64,000 nucleotides of DNA from Methanobacteriota archaeon (GCA_027064425.1 JAMOPO010000015.1:248001-312000); one strand, 5' to 3'. Shown: positions 1 to 10,389, numbered from the stretch's first letter. Made by a program: numbers and translations. The notes: generated by a model not told the origin, from the sequence alone.

Positions 1-327
1 GCGCTCCCGGGCCCGCCCGGGAGTCGCCGTGGGCGGGTGCCGGCAGGATCAGGGCAATGACCGGGACGATCGCAACCGGGAGCGCTCGCCCACGGTCCGG
101 CACTCCGTCCGCTGCGCCCAGCCTGCCCGGCCCGACCGCGCGGCCTTCGCTCTGGGGCGCCGAGAGCTTGGCCCGTAGAGGACCCCCTTATCCGGTCGCC
201 CGGGGTCGAAGCGCTCCCTACCCGGTGCTCGGACCTTCCATCGGGTCAGCACCCAGGTCCCGCGGCGGAGGCTCCTCGGATGGGTAAACCGTCCAGCCGT
301 CGACACGGCGCGCCGGGGAGCCCGGAA

Positions 328-1575
328 ATGAGCGTTGAGGTATCGGTGGCCAGGGAGCTGCTGCGGCTGCTTCGCGGTGCGGAGAGAGAGCTGACGGTCG
401 TGAGTCCGTGGGTCACCGTCACTCCGAAGGAGCTGTGGGAGTGGCTCCGGGACTATGCCGGCGACCTCCGGCGGTCGGTGGATAGCGAGGACTGGGAGGA
501 GCTCTTCCGCGCCGAGCGGTCCTACCTGATCTTCGACTACGACGCGACCCGGGAGCACCTGCCTGAGCGGGAGCTTGAGCGGGTCGTGGTTGAGTGGGCG
601 CGACTGGGGTTCCACGTCCTCGACGTCAGTAGGAGAAAGGACCGTCGCGAGGGGGGAGAGGAGCGCCTCGGGACGCACCTAAAGGTGTACCTCGGCGACG
701 ACGAAGTCCTCGTCGGGAGCATGAACTTGACGCAACGAGCCCTGGACCGGGCTAGGGATGGTGACGAGATCCTCGTCGGGGTAAGGAAGAGAGACGTCGG
801 ACGCATCCGAGAATACGTGGTAAAGAGGATTAGGGACCGCGGCAGGACGGTGGCCGTGGGTAACCCAAGGCTGCCGGACGGTCGCTTCAAGGTCTTCCTC
901 GTGGACAGGGACGAGCGGAACGATGGGGTCGTGCTGAGGGCGGTTAAGCCGAAGGAGCGGAAAAAGTGCTACCGGATACCGATCAGGGAGGGGAGCAAGG
1001 AGGCTGCGGGCTTTGTGCTCGACGGTCGGCTCTACAGGGTCGAAGGGAGGCGGGACTGGGACGTGGTTGATATCGTCGACTGCACCACCGAGGTCAGAGG
1101 GGCGGACGAGCGGGAGGTGGAGGAGGTTCTCAGCCCCTTCGCGTGCATGAGATTGCACGAGTTGGACCCGGAGCAGCTGCGCCTCGTGGAGACCGAGCGA
1201 CGCGAGCTGAGCGCTGCCGGAAGCGTTAGGAGGTACCTGGACGGGTTCGAGAAGGAGTTCGGCGAGATCCGCCGGGTCAAGCGACTGTGGGGGGTCACGC
1301 CGTTCGTCGCGTGGGAGCTTCCCTGGAAAAGAGGACTCCCGTACAGCCCGCCCCGGCGGTGGCGGCGGCTCGTCTACGTGAAGGCTCGACAGGGGAAGGG
1401 TGGGAGGCTGAAGCTGGAGTACGTGGGATGGGCCGGAAGCGGGGAGCGCATCCGTGACCTGCTCCGAGAGGTTCGAGACGCGGCCCTCTCCAAGCCCGGC
1501 GTCACCGTCGACCTGGGGATCGTGGAGACGGACGAGGAGTTGGTGCCGCTGCTGGCCGTGGTTAAGCGGTCGTGA
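328..1575 (+). CDS. Phospholipase D-like (single HKD motif) protein
   Basis: About 415 aa. The N-terminal domain carries one PLD/HKD signature, H117-x-K119-x4-D124 followed by G130-S131-x-N133, as in PLD-superfamily nucleases and phosphodiesterases; families with one HKD copy normally act as dimers. The C-terminal 250 residues are basic and unrecognised. I chose the ATG at 328 because it has a GGGGAG upstream and gives a compact N-terminus; the frame is open back to 280. No signal peptide or membrane segment is visible, so it should be cytoplasmic. The next genes on the same strand are a methylase-like protein and a PIN protein, which suggests nucleic-acid processing or defence, but that is inference. 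A lipid-acting role is not excluded. Confidence 0.75.
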   Translation: MSVEVSVARELLRLLRGAERELTVVSPWVTVTPKELWEWLRDYAGDLRRSVDSEDWEELFRAERSYLIFDYDATREHLPERELERVVVEWARLGFHVLDVSRRKDRREGGEERLGTHLKVYLGDDEVLVGSMNLTQRALDRARDGDEILVGVRKRDVGRIREYVVKRIRDRGRTVAVGNPRLPDGRFKVFLVDRDERNDGVVLRAVKPKERKKCYRIPIREGSKEAAGFVLDGRLYRVEGRRDWDVVDIVDCTTEVRGADEREVEEVLSPFACMRLHELDPEQLRLVETERRELSAAGSVRRYLDGFEKEFGEIRRVKRLWGVTPFVAWELPWKRGLPYSPPRRWRRLVYVKARQGKGGRLKLEYVGWAGSGERIRDLLREVRDAALSKPGVTVDLGIVETDEELVPLLAVVKRS

Positions 1576-1894
1576 CGGGCCGACGCCGCGGAACGGCTCC
1601 AGGCGCTAACCCGGCCCGTCTGTACGTGTCGGCAAGGATTTCTTCCGGTTTTCTACGCCGTTGACTGGCCTCCTCGGGGCTCGGGAACTGCCTCATCCGG
1701 CTCGGGCGCCCCTCGCCGTCGCGGGGTTGATATGACGATTCTGAAACGGTCTCCGGTTTTTAGAAGCGGGTTGCTTTGATGAGGAAACGGGCTCGGGTGG
1801 CCGGCCCCGGAGCTGGTCCGGTCGCGCTCGGGCTCCGGGCATGGAAAGACTTACTGGCGGGTGCGGAATCGCCGGTGCCCGGAGGTGACGCGCG
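1576..1894. other. Intergenic stretch without a recognisable gene
   Basis: About 320 nt between the PLD-like and methylase-like genes. It contains a relatively AT-rich patch at 1720-1790, possibly a promoter, and a strong GGAGGTGA ribosome-binding site at 1881-1888 serving the TTG start at 1895. I see no convincing coding frame, tRNA or complete C/D box RNA here. Confidence 0.5.
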
Positions 1895-4099
1895 TTGACG
1901 GGTCACAAAATCGACTCGTGGTTCCCGATCACTCTCGTCTCGGATGAGTGCGAGCGCGAGCGAGGGCTCGGGTCACCGGTTGGGGTGCTCCCAGGGTTCA
2001 GGTCGCCGCTCGCGCTGGCCCGGGCGGTGGTCCTGCTGAGCCTCTCCACGGAGGACGCGGAGCGGGAGGCTCTGCTTCCGGCGCTGCAGCCGGTCATTGG
2101 GGAACCCTGGAGGACCTCGATCGGGGCGCTGGGCGAGGAACCTGAAGAGGTGCGGGTCTTCGGTGATGGGTCGGTCGCGCTCGAGGCGGCGCGGGCGGGG
2201 CGGCGGGTCCGGCTCGTTGCACCCGATCCCGCGATCGCCCGGTTCTTTGAGGAGGTGTTTGGGCGACTGTTGGAGGAGGGCGAGGAGGCGCTGGAGGAGT
2301 TGGCCGGCTTCCTCCGGCAGGTGGGAAGGGTCCTGAGGAGGCGGCTCAGTGACCTCTACGGCGGTGGGGAGCGGGCTTACCTGTGGATCAAGCGGGTGAG
2401 GTGCCCGCAGTGCGGGCTCCTGATACCGCTCATGGAGCACCGGTGGATCGTGAAGGGAAGCTGTGCGTTAAGGGTGGAGGTGCCGGAGGGCGGTGACGAG
2501 GTGGAGTTCGAGGTCGTCGAGCCGGAGGAGGCCGGTCCGGGAACCCTCCGGGCCGGCCGCGTGACCTGCCCGAGGTGTAGGGAATCGTGGGGGCTGGAGA
2601 GGGTCCGGCGGAGTTTCCTGCTCCGGGCCGCCAGGGGAGGCCCCGCCGGAGCGTACCTGGCGGCCGTCGTGGAGGACGGCTCGGTCCGGTCGGCCACGGA
2701 TCCGGACCTTGATCGCGTCGAGCGGGCCCGCGAGCTGGCCCGTGAGCTGGGCAGAAGCCGGCTCCTGCCGTGCGAGGACCCACCGGGGTGGCTCCGGAGG
2801 TGGGGCGTTTGGGACGTCTCCTGGATGTTCAACAGCAGGCAGCTGGCCGCGCTCCTGGAGGCCGTCACCGTGACCCTCAACGTCGGTGAGAGTCTGGAGT
2901 GGTGCAGGGTCTGGGCCGCCGCCGTCCTGACCGAGCTCTCCCTGCGGAACTCCGTGCTGTCCCGCTGGGACCCGGCGGTCGGGGAACCAGGGAGGGCTGA
3001 AGGCTGGGCGTGGGAGTACGGGGAGCTGCCCGTTCCCCGGGCGTGGGAGAAGGTTTCCAGTGAGATCCTAAGGGCCTGTCGGGAGCTGATCGAGGTCGCG
3101 GAGGGTGTCGAGGTGGAGGTCGAGGTGGCCGACGGTGGGTGGGGGGTGGCTCGGGACCTCCCGGACGCGCTGTTCCGGGCCTGGTCGGGGGCCCTGCTGA
3201 ACGCGCCGGTGTGGGGGACGGAGGGACGAGGCGGGAGCTCGATCCTCGGCGGGCTCAGCTGGGGTGGCCGATCCTTCCTCGTGCTCCGGAGTGACCGGGT
3301 GGCGGAGCGATGGATGGAGGTCGTGGGGGAGATCGTGGGCCGGGGGCTCAGGGCCGCGTCGGCGTGGCCGGTGTTCGGCGAGAACGTGCTGGTGGTCCCG
3401 CTGGTCGAGCGCGAGTCGCCCGAGGAGGTTGACTGGGAAGACGTCGTCTCCGAGGTGAGGGACGCCGTGCGAAGGCTTCTGGACGCGGCGCGCGACCTGG
3501 AGGGGCGCGGGTGGGAGTCGGTGGGGGTGGTGCCGTACGCCGCCGCCCTTCCCCCGTGCACGGGGCTGGACGTCGTCAAGCGGGGCGGGGACAGCCTGAG
3601 CATCCGGCAACCCGAGGTCCTCTCAGAGGTGCTCGCGGAGGGCTGGCGAGAGCTGGTGACGGCGGTCCTGGAGCTCCTCAACGTGGGCGTGTCGGACCCG
3701 AGGGCGCGGTTCTACGCGGTGTACCGGCTGCTTTGGGGGTACCGCGAGTCCTGCGATCCGCCGAGCCGGAGGAGGCTCGAGCCGCTGCTGAGGGCGCTGA
3801 AGCTGGACCCGGACGAGCTGCCGTACCTGAGCGCGGACGGCAGGCTGGAGTCCTACCGCGAAAGGCGCGAGCTGCGGCCCCGAGAAGACCCCGTCAACGC
3901 GTTCCACGCGGCGCTGTTGGCGGTCAGGGAGGGCGCCCCGGAGTCCGCGCTGGAGGGGGTGCCGGAGAACGTTAGGAAGGAGGTCCTCGAGCTGGCCCGA
4001 GCCGTGATCCGGGCGGCCCGCCGCTGCGGCGAAAATCACCCCGAGGTGGAGCTGGCGCGGAGGCTCCTCGGGGTGTCGGTCGGTGTCGCGGGGCGATGA
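1895..4099 (+). CDS. Degenerate COG1743/DUF1156-like adenine methylase with zinc ribbons
   Basis: 734 aa. The TTG start is supported by GGAGGTGA six bases upstream. The layout follows the COG1743 (DUF1156) adenine-specific DNA methylase family: an N-terminal region with ALARAVVL (residues 40-47), a motif-I-like stretch around residues 86-102 ending in LEAARAG, Cys pairs C170/C173 and C225/C228 forming zinc ribbons, and a later block with NSRQLAAL. The family's usual DPF-GGG motif I has become RVFGDG, and I cannot find the catalytic DPPY/NPPY tetrad, so methyl transfer may be lost. Stop overlaps the following PIN gene. In other genomes COG1743 proteins sit with DUF499 ATPases and PLD proteins in predicted DNA-modification systems; no ATPase is visible here. 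Assignment by eye. Confidence 0.55.
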   Translation: MTGHKIDSWFPITLVSDECERERGLGSPVGVLPGFRSPLALARAVVLLSLSTEDAEREALLPALQPVIGEPWRTSIGALGEEPEEVRVFGDGSVALEAARAGRRVRLVAPDPAIARFFEEVFGRLLEEGEEALEELAGFLRQVGRVLRRRLSDLYGGGERAYLWIKRVRCPQCGLLIPLMEHRWIVKGSCALRVEVPEGGDEVEFEVVEPEEAGPGTLRAGRVTCPRCRESWGLERVRRSFLLRAARGGPAGAYLAAVVEDGSVRSATDPDLDRVERARELARELGRSRLLPCEDPPGWLRRWGVWDVSWMFNSRQLAALLEAVTVTLNVGESLEWCRVWAAAVLTELSLRNSVLSRWDPAVGEPGRAEGWAWEYGELPVPRAWEKVSSEILRACRELIEVAEGVEVEVEVADGGWGVARDLPDALFRAWSGALLNAPVWGTEGRGGSSILGGLSWGGRSFLVLRSDRVAERWMEVVGEIVGRGLRAASAWPVFGENVLVVPLVERESPEEVDWEDVVSEVRDAVRRLLDAARDLEGRGWESVGVVPYAAALPPCTGLDVVKRGGDSLSIRQPEVLSEVLAEGWRELVTAVLELLNVGVSDPRARFYAVYRLLWGYRESCDPPSRRRLEPLLRALKLDPDELPYLSADGRLESYRERRELRPREDPVNAFHAALLAVREGAPESALEGVPENVRKEVLELARAVIRAARRCGENHPEVELARRLLGVSVGVAGR

Positions 4100-4814
4100 G
4101 TCGGACGTGCCGGCGAGGCTTCGGGAGAGGCTCTGCAGCTTCCGTGGCGTCGTCCTGGACGCCGACGTGTTCGCGGCCCTCGTCGGGGCCTTCTCGGACG
4201 ATCTCTGCGAGGCGCCGACCGACAACGTCGTGTACGCGTTCCTCCTCGAGCTCAGGCGGCTGATGGGTGAGAGGTTCGTCCTGTACTCCTACGAGGAGCT
4301 CCAGGCGAAGTACGCCGAGATCGTGAGGGAGCTCGCGGACGAGCGGGTCGTGTGCGACGACTGCCCCGCCTCGCCCGTAAGCCCAACCGTACGGGGTCTC
4401 TGCCACCTGTTCAGGAGTCACAAGGAGGTAAGGGTGCCCAGGCTACTGTCCCGGTCAGGCCTCCTCGAGCAGCTGGAGCGGCTGTACCGGGAGCTGCTGC
4501 GCGCGGGGTGCACCTGCCCACCCGAGTTCAGGGACTTCAAGCACGACTTCGTGGAGGGGCGCGCCGGCGACGAGCACGTGCACGTGGCCAACGTCCTCGT
4601 GGCCGCGGTCAAGAGGGCCGTCCTCGTGACCTCCGACCGCAGGATCAAGGACGTCTGCGATAGGTTGAAACCCGGCTGCCTCTGCATCCGCCTCGACCGC
4701 GAGTGCGTCAGGGACCCCACCCAAGAGGAGCTCAGGCTCGAGCTGGCCCCCGAACTCGGTGGCCTCCCCTCCGAGCTGAGGTACCGGCGGGTGGCCGGCG
4801 GGTTCGCCCCTTAG
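4083..4814 (+). CDS. PIN-domain-like nuclease
   Basis: 243 aa from a GTG overlapping the previous stop by 17 nt, so the two are probably co-transcribed. PIN-fold features: an acidic strand VVLDADVF near residues 22-29, and a C-terminal half with GDEHVHVANVL followed by LVTSDRRI, the expected second and third acidic positions of a PIN/FLAP-like RNase. The protein is rich in paired cysteines (CDDC, CTC, CLC) that might bind metal or form disulfides. PIN proteins are usually Mg/Mn-dependent RNases, often toxins; no antitoxin-like gene adjoins it. A second possible start is GTG 4107. Confidence 0.6.
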   Translation: MSRGDESDVPARLRERLCSFRGVVLDADVFAALVGAFSDDLCEAPTDNVVYAFLLELRRLMGERFVLYSYEELQAKYAEIVRELADERVVCDDCPASPVSPTVRGLCHLFRSHKEVRVPRLLSRSGLLEQLERLYRELLRAGCTCPPEFRDFKHDFVEGRAGDEHVHVANVLVAAVKRAVLVTSDRRIKDVCDRLKPGCLCIRLDRECVRDPTQEELRLELAPELGGLPSELRYRRVAGGFAP

Positions 4815-5004
4815 CTCCGGGCGGGTCGCTCCTCCTCCGCGGTGCCCGGGCGCTCCTACCGTTGTAATCTCACTCCCTGAGCGGGCCCCAGCCTCCGGGG
4901 CCGAGGCTCGCGCGGTGACGGCAACGAGCAACCTGCGGTAGCCTCTCTCCGCCCGGTCACGAAGGCAGGCTGAGGTGGGGCGCGCCGGACGGGTCCGGCG
5001 GGGG

Positions 5005-6669
5005 TCAGCCGAGCCCCATCAACCTGCTCTCCACCAGCGCGCCGAGCGTCGCGAGGGCTGGTCCGAGCACTCCCGCCCAGTACCCGGGAAACTTGTTACC
5101 GAAATCGCACGTGACGTTGGTTAGCGAGTGCAGGAGCGCACCGGTCGGTAGCGGGGCGACCGCGTACAGGACGTGATTCGACGCCCGGTCGACCACCGCC
5201 CTCCACTCCAGCGGCCAAAGCTCCCCCTCGATCGCGGCCTCCAGCAGCCCGTACCAGGAGCCCGCGAGCGGGAGCGGCAGTCCGGAGAGATCGCTCATGA
5301 GCCGCTTCGCCGGCTCCTCGATCAGCGGAGCCCAGACCGAGCCCTCGACCGCGTCGAGCACGCGCGACGAGGCCCGATCGCCGAGTCCCAAGAGCCCCAG
5401 CAAATGCCCCCCCGAGGCAGTGAAGGATCCCGACGTACGCCGGACGCGCCGCGTACTCGAGGACGCTGGCCAGGTCCCACCGGGACTCGGGCGCTTCACC
5501 CAGCCGCGGGAGGCGCTCCAAGAGCTCGATGCAGGCCAGCGAGGTCGCGAGCCCAACCCCGCTCGCGAGGAGGTAAGCCCCCGGAAGCAGGCCGGGGTTC
5601 AGCAGCGTCAGCAGCGGTCGGGCGAGCTCCGTGCCGGCCAAACCGGCGGCCTCTATGAGGTTCCGGATTCCATGGGCCGGGCGGAGAGCCGGAGGAGGTT
5701 CCGGCTGAGGAGTCGCTCGACGCCGTCGATGGATTTCAACAGCTCCGCGAGGCCGGCCAGCCGCGGGTTGCGCTCCCGTATAAACCCGAGAGACGGTCTC
5801 GCGAGCTCGAGGAGGATCCTGCTCCGGTGACGTCGGGTCAACCAGAGCCCCGACCCGCCTCCGGCGGACCCCACCTGGGACGGCCGAACGAAGTCCTCTG
5901 AGGTCAGCTCGAGGAGCTTTTTGACCCCCTGGACGGCAGGCGGGCGCGCCACGCACCACCCGTACGCAGGTCGTAGACGACCCGGTACGCGTCCGACCCG
6001 CCGGGCCTCGCGAAGTCAAATGCGACGGTCTCGCCCTCAAGCTCCACGCGAACGAGGAGGTCGTAGGGGTCCATGAGCTCGATGGCCTGGGTGAGCGGGA
6101 TGATGCCCACCATGGTCGTTTCGAGGGCAGAGGGCGGCGGGAGGTGCGTGGCGGGTTCGAAGACCCCTCCGCCGTGAATGATGAACACCGGGAGCTCCTC
6201 GCCAGCGTGTACCGGCTCGACGGGTACGGAGCGGAGGCCCGGTGTCCAGAACCCTACGACCAAAGTACGTGCGGGTGGGATCGAGCCGCACCGAGCGGCG
6301 AACGGTGCCCGCGGGCGTCGGGTCCTCGACCGCCACCTCGGTCGGCGTCACCCGAACCCTCGGCTCGTCGGAGCCCAGCCAGAAGACGGGCCGGCTCTCG
6401 TCGGGGGCGATGAGGATGTGGGTCCAGCCGACGACCGTTGGAAGGTCTTCGGCGCCGTTGAGCCTTTCCGCAAGCTGACTCGTGACCTCCAGGGTGGCAC
6501 GCCTCGGCCCCTCCTTCTCCAGCGCAACGGCGCGATCCACGAGGTCCGGTAGGAGGACGGCGTCACCCGAGGCCGGGATCGCCGTCAGCGACAACGTCAG
6601 CACCGCGGTGCCAGGGTCCGGGCACCCACCGGCTCGCTCCCCAGTGTCCCAGAGCTCGAGCCGGGTCAT
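5005..6669 (-). pseudogene. Frameshifted paralog of the 10390-12981 secreted/membrane gene
   Basis: Consecutive pieces of one protein are spread over three reading frames: about 6669-6260, 6260-5945, 5950-5675, 5675-5410 and 5410-5005. Read together they follow the second half of the protein encoded at 10390-12981: a beta-rich extracellular part (for example a strand block ending GETVAFDFARPGG against ILELTVRIDFSAG) and a C-terminal membrane part with an EExxKR sequence (IEEPAKRL) matching LLEEFLGR of the intact copy. The last frameshift lies at a seven-C run (5407-5413). At least four shifts make expression of a full protein implausible. Decay is more likely than sequencing error given their number. 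Confidence 0.7.
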
Positions 6670-7009
6670 CCCCCGACCGCATCAAGGAAGGGCTGGAAGC
6701 CCCGCCACGGCCCTGGTGCGAGCGGGTTGTTAGTGCTTCGGACGAGCGCCCCGGCTCCGGGTCGCGGCGAACCGTCATTCTTAAGAGAGGAGCCCGCAGG
6801 GCGAGTGCGGCCCTTCCGAGGAGTTGCAAGGGACGATCTTGGAGTGTGGAGGCCGCCCCGAACGGGGTTCAAAGAGTCCGATGGAGTCGCCGGCGTGACC
6901 GTGTCGGGCGACGCGGTGGTGGTCAGAACGGTGGACGGCGGGAGCTAAGACCGCTCATACTCGCCTCGAAGGGTTCGCCGAGACGATCCGGGAGCTGAGG
7001 GGTCCAGGG
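6670..7009. other. Region with no supportable gene
   Basis: 340 nt upstream of the decayed gene at 5005-6669. Short frames exist on both strands, but none has a convincing start with ribosome-binding site or a recognisable product. It may contain the vanished 5' end and promoter of the pseudogene. Confidence 0.4.
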
Positions 7010-7273
7010 TTGAGCGGTAAGCGCCACCGGTCTTTCGGGAAGGCCATCGACTTCAGTCGGATTCGCCCGCACCGGATCGCGCCGATAGCGGGTGTGACGG
7101 TAGCGGCCACTGCGGGAGCGGTGATCGGCACGATTACCGGTATTTTGGAGCGGCGATGTCCGTACCAGTCCCCGGTTGAATGCCAGCCCCGGTGTGCCCG
7201 AGGTGGCATCCACGTGCGAGTCGAGCCGGGCCGGCCGGTGATCGTGCGTGACTATGGGTACCTCGAGCAATGA
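7010..7273 (+). CDS. Small single-pass membrane protein, unrecognised
   Basis: 87 aa from TTG. Residues around 26-46 form one plausible transmembrane helix rich in Ala, Val and Gly (VAATAGAVIGTITGIL), preceded by a basic stretch and followed by a short tail with two cysteines. No family was recognised. It lies between two pseudogenes and the frame is open further upstream without a usual start codon, so it may itself be a remnant. Existence is uncertain. Confidence 0.35.
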   Translation: MSGKRHRSFGKAIDFSRIRPHRIAPIAGVTVAATAGAVIGTITGILERRCPYQSPVECQPRCARGGIHVRVEPGRPVIVRDYGYLEQ

Positions 7274-7725
7274 AAAGAGATCCCGGGCACCCTGATATTG
7301 GGAGCAGAACGTGGTCACGATGAGAGCCCCCACGCGGGTGGTGCACTGGAAGGGTCAGAGTGGTGTGAGTGTACCCGCGAAATCGAGGAGGCGCGCCGCT
7401 GCTGGTGAGGTGGCGCGGAGGAGTTGGCCCGAGAGCCCGGCTCGACGCCCTATTCTGCGGTGGCCCACCGGATCGGCCGTCGGCTCGGTGGAGCGGTCGT
7501 CGGGGAGCGGGGCGGGCCGCGAGCGAGGCGTTCGGAAATGGGAAAACGATGCGTTACCCTTTATTAACATGCCGTATCTTTAGCACAGGAAAAGGTTTCT
7601 CTGGCTGGCGCACACCCGGTGCCGAAACCGCCGGGGCGCCGGAGCCGAGTGGGGCTGGTAGCGAAGGGAACGTCCGCTTCCGATGCGTGAGGCGACGCCG
7701 ACCGCCGTACCGCAACGCCTACAGG
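7274..7725. other. Region with no supportable gene; AT-rich patch near 7535-7610
   Basis: 450 nt without a convincing gene. An unusually AT-rich patch near 7535-7610 contains CCTTTATTAACATG and could be a promoter or an old operator. No downstream gene on the plus strand follows, since the next features are the minus-strand pseudogene 7726-8935. Confidence 0.4.
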
Positions 7726-8935
7726 TCAGGACGGGATGGCGTCCGCGGGCAGCCACAAGCGCCGGGTCAACCTGGACGCGCGCAGGGTGATCAGGGCTCT
7801 CATGATGAAGCAGACCGCCAGCGAGAGAACGCCGACCGCCTCACCGTACGGGACGCCCCAGACGAGGGCCACGAACGGCGCCGCTATCAGTCCTGCCAGC
7901 CCGATTGCCACCGGGAGCATCAGGAAGTGCAGCCCTATCGTCTGCTCGGCGATGGGGTACTTGAGGGGCCTCCGGCGGTGCGCCCGCACGATCAGGAGCG
8001 GAGATATCAGGAGGATTACGGCCCCGACGATCAGGAGCGGGCCGGCGAGGAGATGGCCGAACAGGATCGGTAGCGGCGCGCCCGCGCATCGATCCCGGCG
8101 GGTACGGCGAACAGCTGCAGCTGGACGAGGACCAGCCCGCGCGGCAGGGAGGCCGACCTGTAACGGTAAGCGCGGTGCGCGATCCGCCAGAACGCGAGCG
8201 CCACGGCCGTCAGGGGGAGGAAGGCGACGAGGATGATGAGCGCGGCAGGGTCCAGCCGGTGACCTTCAGGCCGAGCTTCACGAGCGTTCTGGTCACCTTG
8301 AGCAGCAGCTTCTTCAGGATCTTGGTCAGGAGCGCCTTGCCCGCCTTCTCACCGGCCTTGGCACCAACGGTACCCTTCTTCCCCTTCCCGCCGCCTAACA
8401 GCGTCAGGGGGTGACAGCACGACCCACAGTCCCACGTGCTTCGGCTCAATGGCCTCCAGGTTTTGCCCGTACCCGGTCAGCACCCTCAGCCAGTGCTTCA
8501 GGAGCTTCCGAACCACCCGCCGAGCTCGCGCGGGTGGACCGACCCGCACCTCCAGCCACGGCCAGCGCAGCCAGACGCCGTCTCGACGCCGCTCGACGAG
8601 GGGGAACCTCCGGCTCTTCCTCAGAATCTTCCCGAGGTGCGGAGCAGCCGATCCTCGTCCCCATCCCGGGCGGCCAGGATCGCCTTGACACCATGGTACA
8701 CCTTCCAGCTGCGGACCGGGAGTACAACGTGCCGCGGGTCCCGGAGGACCAGGACCAGTCGCACCTCCTCGGCCTCGTCCATCCGAGGGTGGAGCGAGCG
8801 GTGCCGTTCCTTCACTTCGACGACGTCCTCCGGGCGCACCCGAACCGTCCCGTCCGCCCCGCTCACGACGATGCGCTCCGAGGATAACTTCACTCGAGAG
8901 GAAAAGCCGGGGAGGACGCTGACCGCGCGAACCAC
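7726..8935 (-). pseudogene. Frameshifted paralog of the 9059-10261 membrane protein
   Basis: The intact neighbour at 9059-10261 can be followed piece by piece here in shifting frames. About 8935-8640 encodes the N-terminal domain (VRVRPEDVVEVKERHR against VRLEDVVDLKVRPK; AILAARDGDEDRLLR against ALLAARDGETDRLVR). About 8640-8420 continues with a second conserved block (WLRWPWLEV against LLRWPWLEL). About 8420-8250 and 8250-8080 give a Lys/Leu-rich linker and the first membrane helices, and about 8070-7726 gives the last helices ending RRLWLPADAIPS against RKVWIPGG. Three or more frameshifts are needed. It begins with a GTG and is divergent from the intact gene. Confidence 0.75.
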
Positions 8936-9058
8936 GCGTCCTTTCCCCGACCGACGCGGTCCCCGTCTCGGGTTACATCAAAACGGAAATAAAGCCGGCA
9001 CCGCTCGAGGCGCCCGGGCGCGGGGCCGCGGCCGGCCGGACCGGCCTGATACGCTCCG

Positions 9059-10261
9059 ATGAGCCGAGGGTCGAAGCGGCGCACCGTCGGCGGCGGGGGA
9101 GCCCGGTTGGTCGAGCCCATCCGCCCCGTCCCCGGCTCCTCCACCTGGGTGAAGCTCACCTCAGGGTGCGTGATCGTCCGCGAGCGCGGTACGACCCGCC
9201 GCGTGCGCCTCGAGGACGTCGTCGACCTGAAGGTCCGCCCGAAGCGGGGGCCGAGGACCTCCGATCCGATCCGGGAGGGGCGGCTCGTCCTGGTTACAAA
9301 GGATCTCGAGCGGGTCGTGCTGCCGGTCCGCGACAAGCGGCTGTACTGGGGCCTCAAGGCGCTCCTCGCCGCCAGGGACGGCGAGACCGATCGGCTGGTT
9401 AGGTACCTGACGGAGCTGCTGCGGATCGCGGGACGCCCGCCGCTCGCCGAGCGTCGAGGCGGGCGCGTGCTCCTCCGATGGCCGTGGCTCGAGCTGGAGC
9501 TGCCCGTCGAGCGGGCCGAGACCGTCTACCGCAGGCTGCTCTCCGAGTGGAGGGAGCTGCTGGAGTCCGACGAGTACGATCATGACCTGAGCCGGGAGGG
9601 CCGCCCGAGGTGGGTGGCCCTCTCCGTGCCGCTGGCACCTGCGGTGATGCTGGTGGGCGTTCACCGCAAGCTGGTCGCCCAGGCCAGTTCCGTCCTGGTG
9701 ATGGGGGCGAAGGTCGCGGTGAAGGGCCTTGGACGCGCGCTGGGACCGGGGATTTACCCGGCGCTCCGCGACGTGGGCGTCGGCCTGGTCTCCGCGCTGC
9801 CGTGGCTCGCGCTGTTCGCCTGCCTGTACTGGCTCTTGGCGCGCCGCCTACTCTCCACCGTGGATGACGAGCTGCTGAGGTTCATGCTGACGCAGAGGCT
9901 CGCGGGGATGGGAGCGGCCACGGGCCTCTGGTGCCTCCTGGCCCCGTTCGCCGCGAGGACGTACGCGCTCCCGGTCGCCGTGATCGCCGCCTGGGTGTCC
10001 GTGATTCCCGCCGTTCGGGCCGCGTCGGCGTGCCTTAAGGACCCGGAAAGGTTCGCGATCGCCATAACGGAGGTGGGAACGTGCGCGCGGCTGGCGTTCG
10101 CCGCGGGCGCGTGTGCCGCGCTGGCCGCCGCCGTGGTCGAGGGCCCGCTAGCGGGCGGCGTCGCGGAGCTGATCTCGGCGGTCGCGTACGCGCACGTCGT
10201 CTCGAACAGGGTGGAGGCCGCGTCCTGTTTGGCACGGAAAGTGTGGATCCCTGGCGGTTAA
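9059..10261 (+). CDS. Membrane protein with N-terminal PH-like domain, lineage-specific
   Basis: 400 aa. Residues about 28-115 look like a small beta-rich PH-like domain (alternating hydrophobic strands around VRLEDVVDLKV and VVLPVRD, then the helix ALLAARDGE). A second soluble segment with LLRWPWLEL follows. The C-terminal half has about five hydrophobic helices from residue 195 on. Start ATG 9059. An AT-rich stretch (8973-8996) between this gene and the divergent decayed copy may hold promoters for both. It converges on the 10390-12981 gene; the same two families occur side by side in decayed form upstream, so the pair probably works together. Function unknown. Confidence 0.65.
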   Translation: MSRGSKRRTVGGGGARLVEPIRPVPGSSTWVKLTSGCVIVRERGTTRRVRLEDVVDLKVRPKRGPRTSDPIREGRLVLVTKDLERVVLPVRDKRLYWGLKALLAARDGETDRLVRYLTELLRIAGRPPLAERRGGRVLLRWPWLELELPVERAETVYRRLLSEWRELLESDEYDHDLSREGRPRWVALSVPLAPAVMLVGVHRKLVAQASSVLVMGAKVAVKGLGRALGPGIYPALRDVGVGLVSALPWLALFACLYWLLARRLLSTVDDELLRFMLTQRLAGMGAATGLWCLLAPFAARTYALPVAVIAAWVSVIPAVRAASACLKDPERFAIAITEVGTCARLAFAAGACAALAAAVVEGPLAGGVAELISAVAYAHVVSNRVEAASCLARKVWIPGG

Positions 10262-10389
10262 CGGGCCGGTGGGACGGCGCGAGCGGGAAGTTAGGTCCGG
10301 ATCGGGGACGGTACCGCCTGCCGCCTTCCCTACGGAGTTCCAGCGCCGGCCGCCTTGAGTGACCATGAAATGCGGCCGGTAAGACCCTC

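Noticed and set aside
4-23. GC hairpin CTCCCGGGC-CC-GCCCGGGAG at the window start
   Set aside because: Could be a terminator of a gene outside the window, but with no T run and no visible gene next to it I did not call it.
1720-1830. TGATGA and CTGA words resembling a C/D box RNA
   Set aside because: Boxes are not in the order or spacing needed for C, D', C' and D.
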